From Prevotellaceae bacterium MN60 (lineage in GTDB: Bacteria; Bacteroidota; Bacteroidia; Bacteroidales; Bacteroidaceae): a DNA stretch of 64,000 nucleotides. Under the pieces are notes generated by a model. It was not told the origin of the DNA. It worked only from the letters and a program-made list of their open reading frames with translations, and made no database searches. Shown piece by piece: positions 19,153 through 28,865 of the stretch. How positions within the stretch are numbered: position 1 is the first letter of the stretch; every line of letters begins with the position of its first letter. The DNA is taken from the NCBI GenBank assembly GCA_900199555.1, contig FZQZ01000004.1:1-64000 (forward strand), given 5' to 3'. Position numbers and translations under genes: made by a program.

Positions 19153-19854
19153 CTATGGTTGCAATGTGAATCCCATAACTAAGTAGGCTTTTTGTGAACA
19201 TGGATTTGCTGTCAACTGTCCGAAGAGGGGAATCGAGAACGTGTCGGTCACTTTGATGCTCTTGGTAGCACGCAGTGAGAGGTTGGTTACGGCAAATCCT
19301 GTAGTTCCATACGACTCGGTTTCAAAAGGAACGGCGCCGGCTGTGGCAGTCCAGTCAATATCGCATATGACAAAGGGGACATTCAGTTCGACGTAGCTGC
19401 TGTAAGCCCGCTTGCCGTCCTTTTTGAGTCCGTCGTTACCTGCAAAGTTGGTATACCACTGGAGTGAGGCTATTTTGAAGTCGTATCCGATATTGGCCTC
19501 GAATACGTGGTTAGTGCCATGGGCATCGTACTTGAAGTAGCGGCCTTCGGGATCCTTACCTGCGTTAAACCAGTAATCGGTGACTCCGATGTTCAGTCCG
19601 CCAATGGCGTATGCCAGTGTAAGGTCAAACTCTTTGGTGTCGGCGGTGTTGGCGAGGCCAACGCTGCCCCAACCAGTGAGCGAGAGCCCTTTATATGCTA
19701 CACCGAGGGTGGGCTGTAGTGATACATTGCCTAGATCCTGTCCACGCCAGATGTACTGGTTAACGACATCAGCACTAATGGTAGTCTCAATCTCCTGTGC
19801 AAAGGCGCTCATACTAAAGATTACGCCTAATGCAATTGTTGCAATCTTTTTCAT
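19153..19854 (-). CDS. Outer-membrane beta-barrel protein (TorF/Gcw_chp-like)
   Basis: The protein has 233 residues with signal peptide KKIATIALGVIFSMSAFAQ. The mature part starts EIETTISADVVNQYIWRGQD and alternates polar and hydrophobic residues like a small barrel; the YIWRGQ motif is typical of the TorF/Gcw_chp family. It is the last gene of glnB-amtB-porin, 83 bp after amtB. This context suggests passage of ammonium or another small nitrogen source across the outer membrane, which is inference. Its end (AYLVMGFTLQP) has the terminal aromatic strand expected for Bam-dependent proteins. Confidence 0.75.
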   Translation of the reverse strand: MKKIATIALGVIFSMSAFAQEIETTISADVVNQYIWRGQDLGNVSLQPTLGVAYKGLSLTGWGSVGLANTADTKEFDLTLAYAIGGLNIGVTDYWFNAGKDPEGRYFKYDAHGTNHVFEANIGYDFKIASLQWYTNFAGNDGLKKDGKRAYSSYVELNVPFVICDIDWTATAGAVPFETESYGTTGFAVTNLSLRATKSIKVTDTFSIPLFGQLTANPCSQKAYLVMGFTLQP

Positions 19855-19937
19855 AACTTTAATCTCCTTTTTTAGTTTAGTCTGTTAGTTCTTGTTATCC
19901 TTTAGTCTTTTTACCTTGTGTGGGGCTTTTACCTTAT

Positions 19938-21194
19938 TTAGTTGTAGCAGGCTTCTCCGTGCTCATAGATATCGAGGCCTTCTTCCTCAATGCGCTTGTT
20001 GACGCGCAGACCATGCAGTTTCTTGATGCCATAGAAGAGAGCGAAGCCACAAACTGCAGCCCAGAGGTCGATAACGAGGATACCGAAGCACTCTGCTCCG
20101 AAGAATCCCCAACCATGACCATAGAGGGCGCCGTTGCTGGTTGAGAGCAGACCTGTCATCAGGGTTCCGAGGATACCACAGACGCCATGTACAGAAGAGG
20201 CACCAACGGGATCGTCGATATGTAGCACGTGGTCGATGAATTCAATAGAAAATACCAGTACGATGCCGCATACAAGTCCGATGATGACTGCACCGATGGG
20301 CGATACGAGGTCGCAACCAGCAGTGATACCTACAAGACCAGCCAAAACACCATTCAGTGTTAATGAGAGTGATGGCTTGCCGTACTTGCACCAAGTGAGG
20401 AACATGGTGGCTACTCCACCGGCTGCAGCAGCAAGGTTTGTGGTAAGGAATACGTGAGAGATGGCGATGCGGTTTACTTCGCCAGATGCTGCCAACTGTG
20501 AACCAGGGTTGAATCCGAACCATCCGAGCCAGAGGATGAATACACCGAGGGCTGCCATTGTCAGGTTGTGGCCAGGAATAGCACGGCTCTTCCCGTCTTT
20601 AGCGTACTTACCGAGACGTGGACCGAGTGCCAGTGCACCGATGAGTGCTAGGACGCCACCTACGCTGTGGACAATAGCAGAACCTGCAAAGTCGTGGAAT
20701 ACATCACCAAAGGTAGTCATCATGAAACTGTCGGCAGCATCGTTACACAACCAACCGCCACCCCATGTCCAGTGACCTTCGATGGGATAGATAAACAATG
20801 AAATGACTGCACTATAAACCAAGTACATTGAAAACTTGGTGCGCTCAGCCATAGCACCACTGACGATGGTGGCTGAGGTGGCACAGAAGACGGTTTCAAA
20901 GATCAAAAATCCCTCTACGGGCAGGTCGCCCTCATAGAAAGAAAGGTCACCCCAGTTCGGCATACCGATGAATCCGCCAAGGACGTCGCCACCGAACATA
21001 AATCCGAAACCAAGAAAGAAAAACAGCAGTGAGCCGAACATGAAGTCGACAAAGTTCTTCATCAGGATGTTGGCGGTGTTCTTACCGCGTGTAAAACCAG
21101 CCTCACAGAGCGCAAAACCTGGCTGCATCCAGAAAACTAACATGGCTGCCAATAGCATCCATACGGTATCGAGTGAAATTCCAATTTCGTTCAT
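19938..21194 (-). CDS. amtB: Ammonium transporter
   Basis: The protein has 418 residues with about 11 membrane segments and no cleavable signal. Amt signatures are clear: FWMQPGFALCEAGFTRGKN near the start, DFAGSAIVHSVGGVLALIGA with the first channel His, and ASSVHGVCGILGTLMTG with the second. The C-terminal tail (GLRVNKRIEEEGLDIYEHGE) is the PII-binding region. It conducts ammonium into the cytoplasm and is probably gated by the GlnB protein encoded immediately upstream. Confidence 0.95.
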   Translation of the reverse strand: MNEIGISLDTVWMLLAAMLVFWMQPGFALCEAGFTRGKNTANILMKNFVDFMFGSLLFFFLGFGFMFGGDVLGGFIGMPNWGDLSFYEGDLPVEGFLIFETVFCATSATIVSGAMAERTKFSMYLVYSAVISLFIYPIEGHWTWGGGWLCNDAADSFMMTTFGDVFHDFAGSAIVHSVGGVLALIGALALGPRLGKYAKDGKSRAIPGHNLTMAALGVFILWLGWFGFNPGSQLAASGEVNRIAISHVFLTTNLAAAAGGVATMFLTWCKYGKPSLSLTLNGVLAGLVGITAGCDLVSPIGAVIIGLVCGIVLVFSIEFIDHVLHIDDPVGASSVHGVCGILGTLMTGLLSTSNGALYGHGWGFFGAECFGILVIDLWAAVCGFALFYGIKKLHGLRVNKRIEEEGLDIYEHGEACYN

Positions 21195-21250
21195 AATTGT
21201 TTGCTTTTAAATAATTACTGTATATAAATCCCCTAGCATCATTTGCTTTA

Positions 21251-21336
21251 ATCATACGTATGATGTGAAAAACGATACGCAAGAATTCTTCAAACGATGC
21301 GCATGAACGTCTTAGACGATGCGGGTCAAATAATAC
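21251..21336. promoter_or_regulatory. Palindrome plus three 22-bp direct repeats between glnB and amtB
   Basis: ATCATACGTATGAT (21251-21264) is a perfect 14-bp palindrome. Next to it ACGATACG starts at 21272 and ACGATGCG at 21294 and 21316, an exact 22-bp period of about two helical turns. The 162-bp gap otherwise shows no gene and no clear TAnnTTTG element for amtB. It could be an operator array for a nitrogen-responsive regulator, or an RNA element in the glnB-amtB message. Confidence 0.6.
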
Positions 21337-21356
21337 AGGAAATGATACTAAAATGT

Positions 21357-21704
21357 TTACTTCTTATCTCTTAGTACGGTGTCACCTTTTTCGCCAGTGC
21401 GGATAGAATAGGTCTCCATTACGTCGCTCACGAATATGCGTCCATCGCCCACCTCGCCGGTGTGGGCTACGTCGAGAATTACTTTGACGGTGGGGTCTAG
21501 GAACTGGTCGCGACAAACAATAGTGATGGCTACACGCTCGATGACGTCGGTGGAGTACATGACACCACGATAGATGCGCTCTTGTCGGCTCTGGCCGATG
21601 CCGTGAACGTCGTGATACTCAAACCAATTGATGTCTGACTGCAATAATGCTTCCTTAACATCCTCAAACTTGGTCTTTCGGATGATGGCTTCAATCTTTT
21701 TCAT
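21357..21704 (-). CDS. glnB: PII nitrogen-regulatory protein
   Basis: The protein has 115 residues. The start KKIEAIIRKTKFEDVKEAL, B-loop TGEVGDGRIFV and C-loop IRTGEKGDTVL identify PII. The T-loop (residues about 37-53) is one residue shorter than in E. coli GlnB and reads QSRQERIYRGVMY, but a Tyr is kept at position 50, matching the uridylylated Tyr51. It senses 2-oxoglutarate and ATP/ADP and binds AmtB, encoded next. No glnD-type modifying enzyme is in the window, so whether the Tyr is modified is unknown. Confidence 0.92.
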   Translation of the reverse strand: MKKIEAIIRKTKFEDVKEALLQSDINWFEYHDVHGIGQSRQERIYRGVMYSTDVIERVAITIVCRDQFLDPTVKVILDVAHTGEVGDGRIFVSDVMETYSIRTGEKGDTVLRDKK

Positions 21705-21759
21705 ACCTTACATGTTTGATTAATACTCTTTCCTCCGTCTTGCAAAACGATTTCGAGGG

Positions 21760-21767
21760 CAAAGGTA
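21760..21767 (-). promoter_or_regulatory. -7 element of glnB promoter
   Basis: TACCTTTG on the minus strand, about 55 bp before the glnB ATG. The -33 region is not clear. Confidence 0.6.
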
Positions 21768-21968
21768 CGATGTTTTGAAAGAGAAATTATTAAAAAACTT
21801 CCGTTTTGTTTGTAAAAAACATAATTAAATAACAAATTATAATATTTCAAGGTTTGTTTTGTGATATAATGTCAGCAATATTACGTGTTTTGGTAATAAA
21901 TCGTAAGTTAAAATGAAAATAATGGTTAAAATAGAAAGCTACACACGTTATATATTAACAATATGTTA

Positions 21969-21976
21969 TATCTTTG
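21969..21976 (+). promoter_or_regulatory. -7 element of gltB promoter
   Basis: TATCTTTG followed by CATTCGA. It lies inside the upstream extension of the gltB open frame (first ATG 21913), so translation must start downstream, at 22018. The same 15-mer starts at 27999 before dapF. Confidence 0.65.
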
Positions 21977-22017
21977 CATTCGATTTAAAACACAAAGACA
22001 GCAAAAGCAAAGATAAT

Positions 22018-25000
22018 ATGACAGATTGTAATTTAAGAAACCAACACAAAGGATTGTATCAACAAGACTATGAACACGACGCTTGCGGCGTGGGAATGGT
22101 AGTAAACATCCATGGCGGAAAAAGCCACGAACTGGTAGACAATGCCCTCAAGGTGCTTGAGAATATGGAGCACCGTGGCGCAGAAACGCGTGACAAAACG
22201 GGCGATGGTGCGGGTATTATGATACAGATACCCCATGAGTTTATTCTTCTGCAAGGCATACCCGTACCCGAAAAAGGAAAATACGGCACAGGTCTTGTGT
22301 TCCTGCCTAAGGAGGAAAAATTACAGCAGGAAATCCTCTCCGTAATGATAGAGGAGATAGAACGCGAGGGACTGCAGCTGATGCATCTGCGCACGGTGCC
22401 CACCAATCCCGAGGTACTCGGTGCAGCAGCTCGTGAGGTAGAGCCAGCCATAAAGCAAGTGTTTGTTACTGGTGTTAGCGATGATAAAGTGCCCGTGTTC
22501 GAACGCACCCTCTATAAGATTCGTAAGAAAATCGAGAATCGTATCGACAACGAGGATTTCTATATCTGCTCGCTGTCGAATAAGAATATTATATATAAAG
22601 GTATGCTGACCAGTGGACAGCTGCGTCGCTATTTCCCTGATCTGAGCAATGACTATCTGACTAGCGGATTGGCGCTCGTCCACTCACGCTTCTCAACCAA
22701 TACATTCCCCAAATGGAAACTGGCACAGCCCTTCCGCTTGCTGGCTCACAATGGTGAGATTAATACCATTCGCGGCAATCGCGGCTGGATGAAAGCCCGC
22801 GAGAGCGTGCTCAATAGTGAAGCACTGGGTGATATCAAGCCTCTACGTCCTATTGTGCAGGAAGGAATGAGTGACTCTGCTAGTCTCGATAATGTATTCG
22901 AGTTCCTCATGCTGAGTGGCCTGTCTCTACCACAGGCTATGGCTATCTTGGTGCCCGAATCTTTTAATGATAAGAATCCTATCTCGGAAGATTTGAAAGC
23001 TTTCTACGAATACCACTCAATCCTAATGGAGCCTTGGGATGGTCCTGCCGCCCTGCTCTTCAGTGATGGTCGCTATGCTGGTGGAATGCTTGACCGTAAT
23101 GGTTTGCGCCCAAGTCGCTATACTATCACCAAACAAGGTATGATGGTGGTGGCTTCAGAGGTGGGCGTGATGGACTTTGAACCAGGTGATGTGGTAAGTA
23201 AAGGTCGTTTGCAGCCTGGTAAGATACTGCTCGTAGATACTCAAGAGGGTAAGATTTACTACGATGGCGAGATTAAGGAACAGTTGGCTAAGGCACATCC
23301 TTATCGCGAGTGGCTCAACGAGAACCGTGTACAGCTGGAGAAGTTGAAGAGTGGTAGAAAGGTGGACAATGGTGTGAGCAATCTGGCTAGCAAATTGGTA
23401 ACCTTCGGCTATGGTCAGGAGGATATCGATAAGACCATTATCCCAATGGCAACCGCTGGCCAGGAACCTGTAGCGGCGATGGGTAACGATACCCCGCTGG
23501 CTGTCATCAGTGATCGTCCGCAGGTGCTCTTCAATTACTTTCGTCAGCAGTTTGCACAGGTTACTAACCCTGCCATCGACCCCATTCGTGAGGAATTGGT
23601 GATGTCGCTGACTGAGTATATCGGTGCTGTAGGAACCAACATCCTTACACCCGATGCTTCAAATTGCAAGATGGTACGCCTGCCACAACCCGTATTGACC
23701 AACACACAACTCGATATACTGTGTAACATCCGCTATAAAGGATTTAACACAAAGAAACTGCCTATCCTTTTCGATATCGCAAAGGGAGAGGAGGGCTTAC
23801 GTCAAGCACTCGACAAACTCTGCCATGATGCAGAGGCTAGTGTTGACGAGGGCGTTAACTATATTATCCTTTCCGACCGCGACATCGACGAGAAGCATGC
23901 TGCAATCCCGTCGTTGTTGGCAGTCTCTGCTGTTCACCATTATTTAATAAGCGTAGGTAAACGAGTACAGACGGCTTTGATTGTAGAAAGTGGTGAAATC
24001 CGCGAAGTGATGCATGCTGCATTGTTGTTAGGCTATGGTGCCAGTGCTATCTGTCCATATATGACCTTTGCTGTGCTCGATGATCTGGTGAAGAAGCATA
24101 AGATCCAAGAGGAGTATGCTACAGCAGAAGCCCACTATATCAAGGCTGTGGATAAGGGACTGAAAAAGATCATGTCAAAGATGGGTATCTCTACTATCCG
24201 CTCTTATCGTGGTGCAAAGATATTCGAGAGCATTGGACTGAGTGAAGATTTACTGAGAAGATATTTTGGTACCGAAGTAAGTACTATCGGTGGCGTGGGC
24301 CTAAAAGAAATCGCTAGAGATGCAATCGCACTGCATAAAGAGGGTGTTGGTTGCGACAAAACTGCAATAGGTGGAGGAACGGCTCTAAAGAATCAGGGAC
24401 AGTTCTCATGGCGTAAAGATGGCATCAAGCATGCCTGGAATCCAGAGTCTATCGCAAACCTGCAATTGGCTACCCGTCTTGGTAGCTATAAGAAGTATCA
24501 GGAATGGGAGAAAATGGTTGACGAGAAAGAGAGTCCTATCTTTATTCGTGACTTCTTCGGCTTCAAAAAAGCAGCTAAGCCTACACCGATTGACGAGGTG
24601 GAACCTGTAGAGAGTATTGTGAAGCACTTTGTTACGGGCGCAATGAGTTTTGGTGCGCTGAGCATTGAGGCGCACGAAGCTCTGGCATTGGCGATGAACA
24701 AACTCGGTGCTCGAAGCAATACAGGTGAGGGCGGTGAGGATAATGCTCGCTATCATACAGAGGTAGACGGTGTTTCTCTAAGTTCAAAGACCAAGCAGAT
24801 TGCTTCAGGACGTTTCGGCGTTACAGCAGAATATCTAGTAAATGCTGAGGAAATACAGATTAAGGTGGCACAGGGTGCTAAGCCTGGTGAGGGCGGACAG
24901 TTGCCTGGCTTTAAGGTGAACGATATTATTGCAAAGACGCGTAATGCCATTCCAGGTATCTCGCTGATTTCGCCTCCCCCTCATCACGATATCTATAGTA

Positions 25001-26559
25001 TCGAGGACTTGGCGCAGCTTATCTTCGATTTGAAGAATATCAACCCCACTGCGGCTGTCAGCGTGAAACTTGTGGCCGAGAGTGGTGTTGGAACGATTGC
25101 TGCTGGTGTAGCCAAGGCCAAGGCTGACTTGATTGTTATCTCGGGTGCTGAGGGCGGTACGGGCGCATCACCCGCTAGCTCTATGCGTTTTGCAGGTATT
25201 TCGCCTGAGATTGGTCTTGCAGAGACACAACAGACACTGGTGATGAATGGCTTGCGCAATCAGGTACGTCTGCAGACCGACGGTCAGTTGAAGACTGCCA
25301 AGGATGTTGTCGTTATGGCCATGCTGGGTGCCGATGAGTTCTCATTTGGCACGTTACCGTTGATAGTTCTTGGTTGTGTGATGATGCGTAAGTGTAATAC
25401 CAATACCTGTCCAATGGGTGTGGCTACACAGGACGAACGTCTGCGTAAGCACTTCCAGGGCCGTGCAGAGTATGTTGTTAACTTTTTCACCTTCCTAGCT
25501 CAGCAGGTAAGAGAATATCTGAGTGAAATAGGTGTGCATAGTCTGAAAGAAGTAATTGGACATACAGAACTGATAGAGGTGAAGAAACTCGGTGGGGAAA
25601 CTACTGAGCATAAGATCGCTGCCGAGAAATGGAAGACCATCGACTTTGGTCGTCTGCTCCACAAACCAGAGAGCGATAAAGCGCTGTATTGGGATCGTGG
25701 TGCTTATACCCAGGTGACAGGTGTGAAGGATGAAGAGATTATCAAAGCCTCACAGAAGGCTATCGATAAGGGCGAAGAGGTAAATCTTGACTATGCGATC
25801 AAGAATACCGACCGTGCAGTCACCACAATGTTGAGTGGTGCTATCGCCAAGAAGTATGGCGAAGAGGGGTTGCCCGAAGATACTATCAATATTAAGTTCA
25901 AGGGTTCGGCTGGTCAGAGCTTTGGTGCCTTTGCCGTGAAAGGTCTTAACCTGAAACTCGAGGGTGAGTGTAACGATTACTTCGGTAAGGGACTGAGTGG
26001 CGGACGTATCAGTATTCTGCCACCGGCACGCTCTAATGACGACTTCCGTGCGGAGGATAACATTATTGCGGGTAATACCGGCCTGTATGGTGCCACGAGT
26101 GGTGAATTGTATATCAATGGTAAGGTTGGTGAGCGCTTCGGTGTTCGTAACTCTGGTGCGATTGCTGTTATAGAAGGCGCTGGCGATCACTGCTGCGAAT
26201 ATATGACCGGCGGTCGCGTGGTAGTGCTTGGCAAGACCGGACGCAACTTTGCTGCAGGTATGAGTGGTGGTGTGGCTTATGTCTACGACCCCTCGCACGA
26301 CTTTGACTACTTCTGTAATATGGACATGGTAGAGCTGGGTCTTGTGGAGGATAGTGTTAGCCGCAAGGAACTACTCGAACTCATCCGCCAGCACTATCTG
26401 CATACCGGTTCTGCACTTGCAGGTCGTATGCTCGATGACTGGCAGCGCTATGTGGTAGACTTTATTCAAGTAGTGCCTATCGAGTATAAGCGCGTATTGC
26501 AGGAAGAGCAGATGGCTAAGTTGAGAGAGAAAATCGCAGATGTGCAGCGTGACTATTAG
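22018..26559 (+). CDS. gltB: Glutamate synthase large subunit
   Basis: The protein has 1,513 residues from MTDCNLRNQ. The start at 22018 is chosen because the promoter lies at 21969-21976 and the family begins near here; the open frame continues upstream to 21913. After a propeptide comes DACGVGMVV with the catalytic Cys of the class II glutaminase, then the central domain, the FMN domain (GGEDNARYHTEVDG, PPPHHDIYSIEDLAQLI, SGAEGGTGASP), the 3Fe-4S cysteines in CVMMRKCNTNTCPMG, and the beta-helix with repeated G-x-x-G-x-x-x-G. With GltD it makes two glutamates from glutamine and 2-oxoglutarate. Confidence 0.96.
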   Translation: MTDCNLRNQHKGLYQQDYEHDACGVGMVVNIHGGKSHELVDNALKVLENMEHRGAETRDKTGDGAGIMIQIPHEFILLQGIPVPEKGKYGTGLVFLPKEEKLQQEILSVMIEEIEREGLQLMHLRTVPTNPEVLGAAAREVEPAIKQVFVTGVSDDKVPVFERTLYKIRKKIENRIDNEDFYICSLSNKNIIYKGMLTSGQLRRYFPDLSNDYLTSGLALVHSRFSTNTFPKWKLAQPFRLLAHNGEINTIRGNRGWMKARESVLNSEALGDIKPLRPIVQEGMSDSASLDNVFEFLMLSGLSLPQAMAILVPESFNDKNPISEDLKAFYEYHSILMEPWDGPAALLFSDGRYAGGMLDRNGLRPSRYTITKQGMMVVASEVGVMDFEPGDVVSKGRLQPGKILLVDTQEGKIYYDGEIKEQLAKAHPYREWLNENRVQLEKLKSGRKVDNGVSNLASKLVTFGYGQEDIDKTIIPMATAGQEPVAAMGNDTPLAVISDRPQVLFNYFRQQFAQVTNPAIDPIREELVMSLTEYIGAVGTNILTPDASNCKMVRLPQPVLTNTQLDILCNIRYKGFNTKKLPILFDIAKGEEGLRQALDKLCHDAEASVDEGVNYIILSDRDIDEKHAAIPSLLAVSAVHHYLISVGKRVQTALIVESGEIREVMHAALLLGYGASAICPYMTFAVLDDLVKKHKIQEEYATAEAHYIKAVDKGLKKIMSKMGISTIRSYRGAKIFESIGLSEDLLRRYFGTEVSTIGGVGLKEIARDAIALHKEGVGCDKTAIGGGTALKNQGQFSWRKDGIKHAWNPESIANLQLATRLGSYKKYQEWEKMVDEKESPIFIRDFFGFKKAAKPTPIDEVEPVESIVKHFVTGAMSFGALSIEAHEALALAMNKLGARSNTGEGGEDNARYHTEVDGVSLSSKTKQIASGRFGVTAEYLVNAEEIQIKVAQGAKPGEGGQLPGFKVNDIIAKTRNAIPGISLISPPPHHDIYSIEDLAQLIFDLKNINPTAAVSVKLVAESGVGTIAAGVAKAKADLIVISGAEGGTGASPASSMRFAGISPEIGLAETQQTLVMNGLRNQVRLQTDGQLKTAKDVVVMAMLGADEFSFGTLPLIVLGCVMMRKCNTNTCPMGVATQDERLRKHFQGRAEYVVNFFTFLAQQVREYLSEIGVHSLKEVIGHTELIEVKKLGGETTEHKIAAEKWKTIDFGRLLHKPESDKALYWDRGAYTQVTGVKDEEIIKASQKAIDKGEEVNLDYAIKNTDRAVTTMLSGAIAKKYGEEGLPEDTINIKFKGSAGQSFGAFAVKGLNLKLEGECNDYFGKGLSGGRISILPPARSNDDFRAEDNIIAGNTGLYGATSGELYINGKVGERFGVRNSGAIAVIEGAGDHCCEYMTGGRVVVLGKTGRNFAAGMSGGVAYVYDPSHDFDYFCNMDMVELGLVEDSVSRKELLELIRQHYLHTGSALAGRMLDDWQRYVVDFIQVVPIEYKRVLQEEQMAKLREKIADVQRDY

Positions 26560-26616
26560 TATAATCTATGCATAGTCTTGAAAAGACGAACATGAACAAA
26601 TAAATTTTTGATTACA

Positions 26617-27972
26617 ATGGGAAATCCAAAAGCATTTCTGGAGATACACCGCCAAGAGGCAGGTTATCGTCCAATACAAGATAGAATACAAGATTTTAGC
26701 GAGGTGGAGCAGACACTCAATACTCGCGAGCGCAAACTGCAAGCCAGCCGATGCATGGATTGCGGTGTGCCCTTTTGCCACTGGGCTTGTCCGTTGGGCA
26801 ATAAAGCCCCTGAGTGGAACGATGCCTTATATAAAGGTGACTGGGAGTTGGCCTATCGCCTGTTGAATAGTACCAACCCCTTTCCTGAGTTTACTGGTCG
26901 TATCTGTCCGGCACTCTGTGAGAAGGCTTGCGTGCTCAACCTGATGGAACATGAACCAACCACTAATCGTGAGGATGAAGCCGCTATTACGGAGATGGCC
27001 TTCCAAGAGGGTTTTGTTCAGGCACATACCGATATTAAGCGCAATGGTAAGAAGGTTGCTGTTGTTGGTGCTGGCCCTGCAGGACTGGCTGCTGCCCACG
27101 ACCTCAACCTCATGGGGTATAGTGTTACTGTATTTGAAAAGAATGAGGCTGCAGGCGGTTTGCTGCGCTATGGTATCCCCAACTTCAAACTCAACAAGGC
27201 CGTTATCGATCGCCGCATCCATATTCTTGAGGAGGAGGGAATCGAGTTTAAGTATGGTGAGTCCGTTGAAGTTGCTGCGTTGTCACAACAACTTGCTGAG
27301 CAGTTCGATGCCGTTGTCCTCGCCACAGGTACTCCAACCGCTCGCGACCTGAATGCTCCTGGTCGTGAGCTGAAGGGCGTTCACTTTGCCCTCGAACTGC
27401 TGGCTCAGCAGAATCGCGTATTGGCTGGCATGGAGTTCTCTAAGGATGAGCGCATCACCGCCAAGGGCAAAGACGTTCTCGTTATTGGTGGTGGCGATAC
27501 AGGCTCAGACTGTATTGGTACAGCCCATCGCCAAGGATGTAAAAGTGTTACTCAGATAGAAATTATGCCTAAGCCAGTGGAAGGACCGGAAGACCCACAG
27601 AATCCCTGGCCAAACTTCCCAAGAACCCTTAAGACAACCTCTTCTCATGAAGAAGGTTGTACGCGTAGGTGGAATATCAATACCCTCGAATTCTTGGGTA
27701 AGGATGGCAAACTGACTGGCGTAAAGGTTCAGGAGATAGACTGGAAACCTAACCCCGAGGGTGGCCGTCCCATTATGGTTACGAAGGGAAAACCAGAAAT
27801 TATTAAAGCAGAACTATGCCTGTTGGCTATGGGCTTCCTGAAGCCCGAACACCCAGCGTATCCAAAGAACGTCTTCGTTTGTGGAGATGCTGCCAACGGA
27901 GCCTCTCTCGTGGTACGTGCTATGGCTAGTGGTAAGCAAACTGCAGCTAAGGTAGATAAATATCTTAGATAG
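26617..27972 (+). CDS. gltD: Glutamate synthase small subunit
   Basis: The protein has 451 residues from [14 protein letters not shown] nine bases earlier is in frame but the family starts at MGNP. The N-terminal Fe-S domain ([33 protein letters not shown]) is followed by the FAD Rossmann motif [15 protein letters not shown], the NAD(P)H motif [13 protein letters not shown] and the C-terminal [20 protein letters not shown]. It passes electrons from NAD(P)H to GltB. It lies 57 bp after gltB in the same operon. Confidence 0.95.
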   Translation: MGNPKAFLEIHRQEAGYRPIQDRIQDFSEVEQTLNTRERKLQASRCMDCGVPFCHWACPLGNKAPEWNDALYKGDWELAYRLLNSTNPFPEFTGRICPALCEKACVLNLMEHEPTTNREDEAAITEMAFQEGFVQAHTDIKRNGKKVAVVGAGPAGLAAAHDLNLMGYSVTVFEKNEAAGGLLRYGIPNFKLNKAVIDRRIHILEEEGIEFKYGESVEVAALSQQLAEQFDAVVLATGTPTARDLNAPGRELKGVHFALELLAQQNRVLAGMEFSKDERITAKGKDVLVIGGGDTGSDCIGTAHRQGCKSVTQIEIMPKPVEGPEDPQNPWPNFPRTLKTTSSHEEGCTRRWNINTLEFLGKDGKLTGVKVQEIDWKPNPEGGRPIMVTKGKPEIIKAELCLLAMGFLKPEHPAYPKNVFVCGDAANGASLVVRAMASGKQTAAKVDKYLR

Positions 27973-27998
27973 AAGCCCTGACTGTCGTTTTTTTGTAT

Positions 27999-28006
27999 TA
28001 TCTTTG
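27999..28006 (+). promoter_or_regulatory. -7 element of dapF promoter
   Basis: TATCTTTG, 16 bp before the dapF ATG at 28023, giving a very short leader. The following CATTCGA repeats the gltB promoter context. Confidence 0.6.
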
Positions 28007-28022
28007 CATTCGAATTATTGTG

Positions 28023-28832
28023 ATGACAGACAGAATCCCTTTTACTAAGATGCATGGAGCTGGCAATGACTATATCTATGTCAATGCCATGCTCCATCCT
28101 ATTGCAGATCCCGTTAGGGCTTCTATCCTATGGAGTAACCGTCATAAGGGTATTGGCTCTGATGGGCTGGTGCTTATTGATCGTTCGTTCATTCCCGAGG
28201 CAGACTTTTCAATGCGCATCTTCAATGCAGATGGTAGTGAAGCCATGATGTGTGGCAATGCCTCGCGCTGTATAGGTAAATACCTCTATGATCGTGGACT
28301 TACGGAGAAGACGGAAATCCGCTTGCAGACTCGCTCAGGTGTTAAAATCCTGAAGTTGACAGTCGCTAATGGACTTGTTGAACAGGTTACCGTAGATATG
28401 GGTGAGCCTATCCTTGAGAATGCTAGTCAGTTTGTACCTGTCGATGGCCTTGAGAAAGGCGTTTTTGTGTCGATGGGAAATCCTCACTATGTAATCTTTA
28501 CCAATGATGTGAATCAGGTAGAGACAAAGGGAAGTGAATTGGAGTATCATCCAGCTTTTCCTCAACGCTGTAATATCGAATTTGCTTGTGTTGAATCTGA
28601 TGGCCGCATCCGTACTCGCGTATGGGAACGAGGCAGCGGAATTACTCAGGCATGTGGAACGGGCGCTTGTGCCACAGCTGTTGCTGCGGCGCTTTCTGAT
28701 AGAGTAGGTCGTAAATCGCAAATCGTGATGGATGGTGGCGAGCTTTCTATTGAGTGGCTTGAATCAGATAATCATGTGTATATGACGGGACCTGCTGAAT
28801 TTGTTTTCGATGGAGAAATAGCTATATTATAA
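28023..28832 (+). CDS. dapF: Diaminopimelate epimerase
   Basis: The protein has 269 residues from [20 protein letters not shown]. An in-frame ATG at 27993 is upstream of the promoter and is rejected. Both catalytic cysteines are present: MMCGNASRC and [12 protein letters not shown]. It interconverts LL- and meso-diaminopimelate for lysine and cell-wall synthesis. It is followed 33 bp later by dapL, so the two final steps of meso-DAP formation are paired. Confidence 0.96.
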   Translation: MTDRIPFTKMHGAGNDYIYVNAMLHPIADPVRASILWSNRHKGIGSDGLVLIDRSFIPEADFSMRIFNADGSEAMMCGNASRCIGKYLYDRGLTEKTEIRLQTRSGVKILKLTVANGLVEQVTVDMGEPILENASQFVPVDGLEKGVFVSMGNPHYVIFTNDVNQVETKGSELEYHPAFPQRCNIEFACVESDGRIRTRVWERGSGITQACGTGACATAVAAALSDRVGRKSQIVMDGGELSIEWLESDNHVYMTGPAEFVFDGEIAIL

Positions 28833-28865
28833 TATAAAAGGTAAAAAGATAAAAAAGAAAAGCAT

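Noticed and set aside
21913..22017. Extended N-terminus of gltB
   Set aside because: The -7 element at 21969-21976 lies inside it and the added residues do not resemble the family.
25750..26298. Long minus-strand ORF (182 codons) opposite gltB
   Set aside because: It is antisense to a certain glutamate synthase gene and has no recognisable family; the low stop density comes from the codon use of gltB.
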